Source of the DNA: CAYOBW01 sp964402115
GTDB lineage: Bacteria > Verrucomicrobiota > Kiritimatiellia > UBA8416 > CAYOBW01
Direction: 5' to 3'
DNA length: 17,154 nt
NCBI GenBank assembly: GCA_964402115.1
Contig: CAYOBW010000145.1
Coordinates: 1 to 17,154 of the forward strand
Positions 6,005 through 13,183 of the stretch are shown here, one piece after another. The notes below the pieces were generated by a model. It had not been told where the DNA came from. It did no database searches and worked only from the letters and a program-made list of their open reading frames with translations. Each line of letters starts with the position of its first letter. Within the stretch, counting starts at the first letter, position 1. Position numbers and translations under genes: made by a program.

Positions 6005-8494
6005 ATGAGCTTCATCGCGAATGTTTCCTGCTGCGCGCTGACGGCAGTTGCCGCCGCCGCGGCCGGCACCGATCAGGTGCCCCGCGTTCAGACGCCGCCG
6101 TCCGTGGCGGCCGTGCGGGATCTCGGCGGTTTTGTCGGTCAGCGCATCCGCGCCAACACGGACGGCTACCTCAAGCCCTTCGACATCGAGCGCTACACGC
6201 GGATGGTCGAGGAGAAGAAGCAGCGCGATTGGTGGTGGATCGGCGAACAGCCCGGCAAGTGGCTGGAGTCGGCGGTGCTGGCCAGCCGGCAGTCCGGGGA
6301 CAGTCCGCTCGAGCAGCGGGCGCGCCAGGTCCTGGCCCGCCTCGCCGCGGCCCAGGAGGCCGGCGGCTACCTCGGCATCACCGATCCCGCCGTGCGCACG
6401 GACGTCCAGCCCGTGCGCGGCATGGATCCGTACGAGCTCTACTTCATGCTGCACGGCCTGCTCACCGCCGCCGGGGAGTGGCAGGACGCGCGCGCGCTGG
6501 AGACGGCGCGCAAGCTCGGCGACTACTTCGCCGCCCGCATCGGACCGGGCCGGGCGGAGTTCTGGCCGAGCCCGCTGCGCCCGCCGGCGAACGTGAACAC
6601 GATCATCTGCGAACAGTTCACCTGGGTGCCCCCGGGCACGCCCCGCGCGCCGACGCTCTATGGCCACTCCGCGATCGCCGGCCATACCGCCCACTACGGC
6701 TGGGAAGGCACGCTGCTGGTTGACCCCATGCTGCGGCTGTACCAGGCCACCGGGGATCGCAAGTTCCTCGCATGGGGCCAGTGGGTCGTCGCCAACATCG
6801 ACACCTGGAGCGGCTGGCAGTCGTTCTCGAAGCTCGACCAGGTGGCCGACGGCACGCTGGGCGTGCACCAGCTGCAGCCCTACGTCCACGCGCACACGTT
6901 CCAGATGAACTTCCTCGGCTTCCTCCGTCTCTACCAGGCCACCGGCGACGCCTCGCTCCTGCGGAAAGTGCGCGGCGCGTGGGACGATGTCGCGAAGCGG
7001 CAGCTCTACATCACCGGGGGCGTCAGCGTGGGCGAGCACTACGAGCCCGACTACCGCCGGCCGATCGCCGGGCACGTCGTGGAAACCTGCGCCAACATGT
7101 CGTGGCTGGAGCTCACGCAGTACCTGCTCGAGCTGACCGGCGAAGCGCGCTACGCCGACGCCGTCGAGCGCCTGCTGTTCAACCACGTCTTCGCCTCGCA
7201 GACCGTGGACGGCGACAGCTACCGCTATCACACGCCGCCGAACGGCTTCAAGCCGGACGACTACTTCCACGGCCCGGACTGCTGCACGGCGAGCGGGCAC
7301 CGCAGCGTCGCCCTGCTGCCACGCCTCCTCTACGCGGAGGGGCGTGACGGCCTCTACGTCAACCAGTACGTGCCCTCCCGCGCGGGCCTGCGCGCGCCGG
7401 ATGGCACGCCCGTGACGCTGAACGTGGCCACGCGCTACCCGGAAGAGGGCGTCGTGACGATCGGCGTCGAACCGGAGCGGGCGGCGCGCTTCGCCGTCAA
7501 CGTGCGCCTGCCCGCCTGGTGCGAGCAGCCGGCGGTGGCCGTCAACGGGCAGGCGTGGGCCGCGGCCAAGCCCGCCGGCTACGCCCGCCTGGATCGCGCA
7601 TGGCGCGCCGGCGACACGGTGACGCTCACCTTCCCGATGCAGCCGCGCTGGGTGGCCCACGACCACTGGGATGCTGGGCCGGCGCCGCGGGCCCTGGTGC
7701 GCGGGCCGCTGGTCTACGCGCTCGACACGGTATGGTGGAGCGATCCCGCCGCACCGGCGCCCTACGAAGCGGGGCGCGAGGCGGCGCTCGCGGGCGACGC
7801 GCCCGCCGTCCGCGAGCGGCCGGCTGGCGGGCAGGCGCTCGGCCCCTTCTACGAAACGGACGTCCAGCTTCTCAGCGGCCGGACCGCGCGGGCGTGCCTT
7901 GTGCCGTTCGCCAACATCGGGCGCTGGTATCGCGACGGCGCGCCGAAGCCGGAGCGCCACAACCGCGCGTTCTCCTACGCCGTCTGGCTGCAGGACAGCG
8001 GCAGTCCCGCTTTTGCGCAGGCGGCGGCAGAGGGGCAGCGGCTGCGGGACCTCGCGAAGAACGCCGTGGATTTCATTCTCATCGGCGACGGCGCGTCAGA
8101 GCGTGACCACCAGCTGAAGGGCGCCAGCAACGCCGGCCCGTTCAACGGCCGCACCTACCGCCACGCCGGCAACGGCGGCTGGTTCAGCTACGCGCTCAAG
8201 GTGCCGACGGAGCAGCCGGCCGTCCTCGTCGTCACGTACTGGGGCGGCGAGCGGGACCAGCGCGTGTTCGACGTGCTGGCGAACGACCGCCTGCTGGGCA
8301 CCCAGACGCTGCTGCAGAACAAGCCCGACGCGTTCTTCGAGGTGCGCTACCCGATTCCGTTCGACCTGGTCCAGGGCAAGACCGACGCGCTCGGCCGGAA
8401 GGTGGACCGGATCACCGTGAAGTTCCAGGCTCATCCGGGCCGCACGGCCGGAGGCGTTTTCGGCCTGCACAGCGAAGTCGCCCCGGCCCCATGA
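6005..8494 (+). CDS. secreted GH127 family (DUF1680) beta-L-arabinofuranosidase-like enzyme with C-terminal DUF6805-like domain
   Basis: An 829-residue probable glycosidase. ATG at 6005 has GAGG (5993-5996) 8 bases upstream. The first 21 residues are hydrophobic and end AVAAAAAG, a likely signal peptide with an unusually uncharged N-terminus. The GH127 (alpha/alpha)6 barrel spans about 60-445. The zinc-thiolate site known from Bifidobacterium HypBA1 is complete: E360 and C362 in HVVETCANM and C426-C427 in PDCCTASGHR. E344 in VGEHYE matches the acid/base glutamate, 16 residues before E360 as in HypBA1. Beta-sandwich middle and C-terminal domains follow (about 450-690). The last 135 residues, with FNGRTYRHAGNGGWFSYALK and VVTYWGGERDQRVFDV, look like DUF6805, a module often attached to this family. 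The substrate may be L-arabinofuranosides or another sugar processed by GH127 relatives. The gene follows mazF by 10 bases. Confidence 0.88.
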   Translation: MSFIANVSCCALTAVAAAAAGTDQVPRVQTPPSVAAVRDLGGFVGQRIRANTDGYLKPFDIERYTRMVEEKKQRDWWWIGEQPGKWLESAVLASRQSGDSPLEQRARQVLARLAAAQEAGGYLGITDPAVRTDVQPVRGMDPYELYFMLHGLLTAAGEWQDARALETARKLGDYFAARIGPGRAEFWPSPLRPPANVNTIICEQFTWVPPGTPRAPTLYGHSAIAGHTAHYGWEGTLLVDPMLRLYQATGDRKFLAWGQWVVANIDTWSGWQSFSKLDQVADGTLGVHQLQPYVHAHTFQMNFLGFLRLYQATGDASLLRKVRGAWDDVAKRQLYITGGVSVGEHYEPDYRRPIAGHVVETCANMSWLELTQYLLELTGEARYADAVERLLFNHVFASQTVDGDSYRYHTPPNGFKPDDYFHGPDCCTASGHRSVALLPRLLYAEGRDGLYVNQYVPSRAGLRAPDGTPVTLNVATRYPEEGVVTIGVEPERAARFAVNVRLPAWCEQPAVAVNGQAWAAAKPAGYARLDRAWRAGDTVTLTFPMQPRWVAHDHWDAGPAPRALVRGPLVYALDTVWWSDPAAPAPYEAGREAALAGDAPAVRERPAGGQALGPFYETDVQLLSGRTARACLVPFANIGRWYRDGAPKPERHNRAFSYAVWLQDSGSPAFAQAAAEGQRLRDLAKNAVDFILIGDGASERDHQLKGASNAGPFNGRTYRHAGNGGWFSYALKVPTEQPAVLVVTYWGGERDQRVFDVLANDRLLGTQTLLQNKPDAFFEVRYPIPFDLVQGKTDALGRKVDRITVKFQAHPGRTAGGVFGLHSEVAPAP

Positions 8495-8517
8495 GGCGGG
8501 GGTGCGCGCATATCGGC

Positions 8518-8547
8518 TTGACGCCTCAGCGATGTGCGTGTCAATAT
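8518..8547 (+). promoter_or_regulatory. candidate promoter of the LamG/DUF5695 operon
   Basis: TTGACG (8518-8523) is followed after 18 bases by CAATAT (8542-8547), which matches only three of six -10 positions but keeps the key A and final T. It lies in the only sizeable gap before the LamG gene and overlaps the palindrome at 8538-8553. Modest support. Confidence 0.35.
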
Positions 8548-8553
8548 TGAAAC
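8538..8553. promoter_or_regulatory. palindrome, possible operator upstream of the LamG gene
   Basis: A perfect 10-base palindrome TCAATATTGA (8541-8550) is extended by GTG and AAC to a 16-base imperfect palindrome. It stands out as AT-rich in GC-rich surroundings and covers the candidate -10. It may bind a regulator of the downstream saccharolytic genes; none is encoded nearby. Confidence 0.4.
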
Positions 8554-8607
8554 AGTGTTGCATTTATCAGGGGTGGGGCAGATAACCACCAAGATGGAGG
8601 TTGAGCC

Positions 8608-10188
8608 ATGAAGGCTTCTGTCATAGCTTTGGCAGCGGGGCTGATGGTGATGGCAGGGACGGCGGGGGCCGCGGTGCAGTGGGCGGGGACGCGCTGGGTG
8701 GACCTCGATGCGCGGAACTTCGACGGGGTTGGCGTCTGGACCAACAACGGCACGCTCTGCGCCACGTTTGCGACGGGCTGGGGTACGCTTAACAACCCTG
8801 TCAGGGAGACGGTCGCGGGAGTCACGGCCGTGACGTTCGACGGCGGGAGCGACGGCGTCGACAAGAACCAGTCGGTGGACCGGCTGGAAAGCTGGGTGTC
8901 GGCGCCGGATGACATTACAGCGGCTGGCGATTGGACCGTCGAGATGTGGGCGTACAATCCCGCCGCCGCAGCCGAGGAGTGCGTGGTGCACTGGGGCCGG
9001 CGCGGCGGGCCGGGCGCCGGTTCGAACGCGCAGCTCAATTACGGCAGCAGCGCGGACTTTGGCGCTGCCGGGCATTGGGGCGCGCCGGACATGGGCTACG
9101 ACCCCCTGGCCCCCGTGGGCCAATGGCAGTACGTGGCGCTTACGTATGACGGGACGACCGAGCGGCTCTACGTAGACGGCGTGCTGAACAATGCCGAGGC
9201 CAAGACGCTCGCCATTCACGGCCTCTGGAACGGCAGTCCGAACAACGTCATCATCGGCGCGGCCTGGAACAACCCGAACTACCTCGACACGCTGGCCTTC
9301 TCCGGATCGCTGGCGGTCGTGCGCGTGCATGGCGGCGCCTTGACCGCCGAACAGGTGCGCGACAACTACCGCTTCGAAGCGGCGCGCTTCGGCCGGCCGG
9401 CCTCGCCGGTGCTTTGGGCGGGGAAGTCGTGGGTCGAGCTGCAGGCGGGGGCTGATGCCGTCACGAACGCCGCCGGGGACGTCACGACGTGGATCAACCG
9501 GGGCTGGCTGGCGGGGGATTTCGTGTACGGTTGGGGCGCGCTCAACAACCCCAGGCGGGAGAGCGTCGGCGGGGCGGGGGCCGTCACCTTCGACCGCGGC
9601 GCGGACGGCGCCGACAAGAACCAGTCGGTGGATCGGCTGGAGTGCGTGGGGCCGGCGACGCCCGCGGATCTCACGGGCGCCAGCGACTGGTCGGTCGAGG
9701 CGTGGGCTTACAACCCGTCGTTCGAGAGCGAGGAGCCCCTGTTGATGTGGTCCGCGCGCGGCGGGCCGGATGGCTCAGCCGGGCAGTTGAACTTCAGCAG
9801 CAGCCCGGACTTCGGCGCCAGCACGCACTGGGGCTGGATGGACATGGGCTACAATCCCCCGCCGTCGGCCGGCGCGTGGCACCACCTGGTGCTCACCTAC
9901 GACGGCGTGCGTGAACGCCTCTACGTGGACGGCGCGCTCAACAACTCGGAGGCCAAGGCGCTCAACCTCCACGGCGCGGCCTATCCGCCGACGAGTTGGA
10001 TGATCGTCGGCGCGGCCTACCAGGGCGGCTTCCTGGAGGGGCTGGCCTATGCCGGTTCGCTGGCGGTGCTGCGCGTGCATGGCGGCGTGCTCACCGACGA
10101 ACAGGTCATCACCAACCACGACGCCGACGCCATCCACTTCGGCCGTTTCAAGATCCGCGCCCAGGGCACGGTGTTCATCGTGCGATGA
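8608..10188 (+). CDS. secreted protein with two tandem LamG-like (concanavalin-A-like) domains
   Basis: A 526-residue exported protein. ATG at 8608 has GGAGG (8596-8600) 7 bases upstream and a clear signal peptide (MKASVIALAAGLMVMAG, cleavage near AGA-AVQ at 21-22). Two homologous domains follow, about 23-265 and 268-515. They share motifs such as DKNQSVDRLE, MWAYNP/AWAYNP, DMGY, LTYDG, ERLYVDG and SLAVxRVHGG. The LTYDG...LYVDG pair is the hallmark of LamG jelly-roll modules, which commonly bind glycans or act as adhesion modules. No hydrolase motif is visible. A 20-base stretch is identical in both copies (8860-8879 and 9613-9632), consistent with internal duplication. The protein ends AQGTVFIVR, very like the tail of the protein at 149-1915. 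Its stop overlaps the next start as ATGA. Confidence 0.88.
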   Translation: MKASVIALAAGLMVMAGTAGAAVQWAGTRWVDLDARNFDGVGVWTNNGTLCATFATGWGTLNNPVRETVAGVTAVTFDGGSDGVDKNQSVDRLESWVSAPDDITAAGDWTVEMWAYNPAAAAEECVVHWGRRGGPGAGSNAQLNYGSSADFGAAGHWGAPDMGYDPLAPVGQWQYVALTYDGTTERLYVDGVLNNAEAKTLAIHGLWNGSPNNVIIGAAWNNPNYLDTLAFSGSLAVVRVHGGALTAEQVRDNYRFEAARFGRPASPVLWAGKSWVELQAGADAVTNAAGDVTTWINRGWLAGDFVYGWGALNNPRRESVGGAGAVTFDRGADGADKNQSVDRLECVGPATPADLTGASDWSVEAWAYNPSFESEEPLLMWSARGGPDGSAGQLNFSSSPDFGASTHWGWMDMGYNPPPSAGAWHHLVLTYDGVRERLYVDGALNNSEAKALNLHGAAYPPTSWMIVGAAYQGGFLEGLAYAGSLAVLRVHGGVLTDEQVITNHDADAIHFGRFKIRAQGTVFIVR

Positions 10189-13049
10189 AGACGTCGCCAG
10201 GTGCGCCGCACATGCCGGGGAGCGGGCAGGCACGCGGGTTGGCCGCGGCGGTGGCGCTGCTCGGTGTTGCGTCGGCGGGTGCGGCCGCGCCGGGGGGCGG
10301 CTTCGCCGTGCGCTTCGGCGGGCACGGCATCGCCAGCCTCCAGCGCGGCGGCGACCCGCGGCGCGTCGAATTCGTGCGGTCCAACAGCGTGCTCGGCGAC
10401 TGCGTGGTGCGCTACCGTGCGGGCGATGGCCCCTGGCAGGCCGTCGAAACGGCGAAGCTGACCAACGCCGTCCCGCGCGCGGACGGGCCGGACGCCTGCG
10501 CCGTCGAGTATGCGCTGCAGGATACGCTCCGCCTCACCGTACGCTTCGCCGTGCGCGGCGACGTGCTGGCCTGGACCATCGGTCTCCAAAACCGCGGCAC
10601 CCGGCCGCTGGAACTCGGCGACCTCGAGCTGCCGCTGCCCATGCCCACCGACTATACGTGGAACAAGGAAGAGACGTTCGAGACGCGCCTGTACCGGCAC
10701 CAGTTCATCGCCGGGCACGGCTCCTTCCTGTTCTGGCAGCCCGTGGGCGGCCGCGGGCCGCACCTGGTGATGCTGCCGGAGCCGGGCACGTCGCTGGAAT
10801 ACTTCACGGAGGCGGCGTCCGACTACGCCCACGGCGGCGGGCGGTTCGCGGTGTTCATTCACTCGGCGGCAACCGGTCCGGGCACGAAGGGCACGTGGCG
10901 CCTGCCCCACACCGGCCGGACGCTAGCCCCCGGGCAGGATGCCGCGTACGGGTTCTCCTTCCGGTGGGCCGACGACCTCCAGGGTGTGCGTGAGGCCCTG
11001 TTCAGCGGCGGCGGCTTCGATGTCCAGGTGGCGCCGGGCATGGTCGTGCCGGAGCACAGCGTGACGGCGGTGGCCTTGCGCACGCGGAACCGCATCGCGC
11101 GGATCGAGCCCGAGTTCCCGGGAGAGACCCGCATCGAACACGGGAAGACCACGGCGAAGGATACGTCGGTGTACCGCGTGACGTTCGCCAGGCTTGGCGA
11201 GAACCGGCTCACGGTCCGCTACGGCGACGGGCAGGCCCTGCACCTGGAGTTCTTCGTCACGCAGCCCCTGGAGACGCTGATCCGCAAGCGCGCCGCCTTC
11301 ATCGCCACGAAGCAGCAGCACCGCGCGCCGGGCAAATGGTACGACGGCCTGTTCAGCCTCTGGGACGTGCGGCAGCCCGAGGGGCGCAACCTGCTCGGGC
11401 CGGAGAACACCGGCGGCCAGCATCCCTATGCCGTCAGCGGTTCCGATGACCCCTCCAACGGCAAGTGCCTGTACCTCTCCGAGAAGAACGCCGCCTACCC
11501 CGATCCCCGGGAGATCGAGGCGCTGGAGTACTTCATCGCGCACTTCGTCTGGGGCAAGCACCAGCGCACGGACGGCGAAACGCCGTACCCGTACGGGATC
11601 TACGGCGCGGACAGCTGGCAGCAGAACCGCTTCACGGACCGCGACCCGCTCGACAAGCAGGTCAGCCGCCCCGGCGGGCCGAGCGCCTGCCGCATGTGGC
11701 GGACGTTCGACTACACGACCTACTTCGCCATGTACTTCAACATGTACCGCATCGCGAAGCAGAACCCGGGCGCGGTCAAGTACCTGGACGCAAAGGGCTA
11801 CCTGGCGCGGGCCTACGGTACGGCGCGCGCGTTTTTCGAGGTGCCGGGCAACATCCGCATGGAGGGCGGCTGGTCGTTCACGGGCTGGGTCTACTGGTCC
11901 TACACGATCGGCAACTTCCACGAGAAGTGCCTCCTGCCGCTGATCGCCGCGCTCGAAGCCGAGGGCCAGCCCGACGAGGCGGCGTACCTGCGCGGCGAGT
12001 GGGAGAAGAAGGTCAAGTACTTCGTCTACGACGATGTCTACCCGTGGGTGTCGGAGATGCCGGTGGACTCGACGGCGTTCGAGTCGACCTACGCGGTTTC
12101 CCGCTACGCGCTGACGCAGCCGCTGCAGCCGGATGAGAAGCTGTGGCAGGACCGCAACAGCGGCCGCTGGTTCTCGCACCCCGCCATCGATAAGGCGAAG
12201 CACCGCGATTTCCTGCAGCGGCAGTCCCTCGCGAACCTGGCCTGCCGTGGCAGCATCGAGCCGGCGTACTACCTGCTCGGCAGCGATTTGCGCGGGTGCG
12301 GCGAGAGCTTCTACATGCTGAGCTACATGTCGCAGATGGGCGGCTGGGCGCTGCTCGACCAGGCGCTGCGGTTCGACGCCGACCCCTACCCGCTGCTGCG
12401 CGTGGGCTACGCCTCGCTGCTCAGCTCCTGGGCGCTGCTCAACGCCGGCACGCCCGCAAGCGGCTTCGGGTACTGGTATCCCGGCGCGTTGCACGACGGT
12501 GCGGCGGGGTGGGGGTTCACGACCCAGAAGTCTGCCACCGAATGGAATCCGACGGTCCGGAACAGCCCGCGCGGGGCCTGGCCCGTGGACGGGGAAATCG
12601 ACCACGGGCTCGCCGCTTACGTGGAGGTCGCCGCCACGGTTGTGGCGGACGACCCGCTGTTCGGCTGGACGGCGTACGGCGGCACGCTGGAGCGCGCCTC
12701 GCGGCGGGAGATCCGCGTGGTGCCGCAGGATGGCGTACGCCAGCGGCTGCACGTCGTCGCGAAGGAGCGGCGGCTGCACGTGGGGCTGGACCGGGATGGC
12801 TTCGCCGCCGGGCAGGCCGTTGTCATCGGCCGGGAGTGCGACCGGCTCGCGTTCGTGCTGGAGAACCGCGGCACAACGCCGCACACCGCCGCGCTGGTCG
12901 TGGAAGGGCTGCCGCCGGGCACGTACCGGGCCGCGGTGGCCGGGCAACAGGGCGCGACCGTGGAGGCGCGGCCCGATCAGCCCGCGCGGTTCGAGCTTCC
13001 CGTCGCGGCCAGCCGGGTCCCGGTGCGGATCGAGCCATTGCGCCTGTGA
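10185..13049 (+). CDS. large secreted DUF5695-like protein, probable carbohydrate-active (alpha/alpha) barrel
   Basis: A 954-residue exported protein. The ATG at 10185 overlaps the LamG stop as ATGA, so translation is coupled; no independent ribosome binding site is evident. A signal peptide lies at 1-37 (LAAAVALLGVASAGA). Residues about 40-330 are beta-rich, with VRFGGHGIASLQRGG near the start as in polysaccharide-lyase/GH supersandwich N-domains. Residues 380-830 look helical and rich in aromatics, with WYDGLFSLWD near 385, YWSYTIGNFHEKC near 570, DSTAFESTYAVSRYA near 627 and GFGYWYPGALHDGAAGWGF near 760. The C-terminal 120 residues are again beta. This layout resembles the DUF5695 proteins of Bacteroidota and PVC bacteria, as I recall them. 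Activity is undetermined; a glycoside hydrolase or lyase with an (alpha/alpha)6 toroid is the best inference. Confidence 0.78.
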   Translation: MKTSPGAPHMPGSGQARGLAAAVALLGVASAGAAAPGGGFAVRFGGHGIASLQRGGDPRRVEFVRSNSVLGDCVVRYRAGDGPWQAVETAKLTNAVPRADGPDACAVEYALQDTLRLTVRFAVRGDVLAWTIGLQNRGTRPLELGDLELPLPMPTDYTWNKEETFETRLYRHQFIAGHGSFLFWQPVGGRGPHLVMLPEPGTSLEYFTEAASDYAHGGGRFAVFIHSAATGPGTKGTWRLPHTGRTLAPGQDAAYGFSFRWADDLQGVREALFSGGGFDVQVAPGMVVPEHSVTAVALRTRNRIARIEPEFPGETRIEHGKTTAKDTSVYRVTFARLGENRLTVRYGDGQALHLEFFVTQPLETLIRKRAAFIATKQQHRAPGKWYDGLFSLWDVRQPEGRNLLGPENTGGQHPYAVSGSDDPSNGKCLYLSEKNAAYPDPREIEALEYFIAHFVWGKHQRTDGETPYPYGIYGADSWQQNRFTDRDPLDKQVSRPGGPSACRMWRTFDYTTYFAMYFNMYRIAKQNPGAVKYLDAKGYLARAYGTARAFFEVPGNIRMEGGWSFTGWVYWSYTIGNFHEKCLLPLIAALEAEGQPDEAAYLRGEWEKKVKYFVYDDVYPWVSEMPVDSTAFESTYAVSRYALTQPLQPDEKLWQDRNSGRWFSHPAIDKAKHRDFLQRQSLANLACRGSIEPAYYLLGSDLRGCGESFYMLSYMSQMGGWALLDQALRFDADPYPLLRVGYASLLSSWALLNAGTPASGFGYWYPGALHDGAAGWGFTTQKSATEWNPTVRNSPRGAWPVDGEIDHGLAAYVEVAATVVADDPLFGWTAYGGTLERASRREIRVVPQDGVRQRLHVVAKERRLHVGLDRDGFAAGQAVVIGRECDRLAFVLENRGTTPHTAALVVEGLPPGTYRAAVAGQQGATVEARPDQPARFELPVAASRVPVRIEPLRL

Positions 13050-13066
13050 TCAAGGGGAAAGCGCCA

Positions 13067-13125
13067 GTGCCCGGAGCATTCCGCCCCCACGCAGGCCCGG
13101 CCTCTCCGCGGAACGGCCCGGGCAC
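13067..13125. repeat. imperfect inverted repeat between the DUF5695-like and beta-helix genes
   Basis: Arms 13067-13084 (GTGCCCGG...TTCCGC) and 13108-13125 (GCGGAA...CCGGGCAC) pair over 18 bases with three mismatches in the middle. The loop is 23 bases, the same size as that of the hairpin at 4092-4165. No U-tract follows, so simple termination is doubtful; it may be a transcript-stabilising or repetitive element within the operon gap (13050-13183). Confidence 0.45.
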
Positions 13126-13183
13126 TCACCCGCGAAAAGGCCCTGACTCGCCGGACGATTCGTGCCATGCTTCGCGGCATCGC

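Noticed and set aside
5927..7960. Open minus-strand frame of about 677 codons
   Set aside because: Antisense to the well-supported GH127 gene at 6005-8494; no recognisable motif.
8495..8537. Intrinsic terminator after the first GH127 gene
   Set aside because: No stable GC stem followed by a T-tract could be found there.
10923..12947. Open minus-strand frame of about 674 codons
   Set aside because: Antisense shadow of the DUF5695-like gene, with low-complexity composition and no ribosome binding site.
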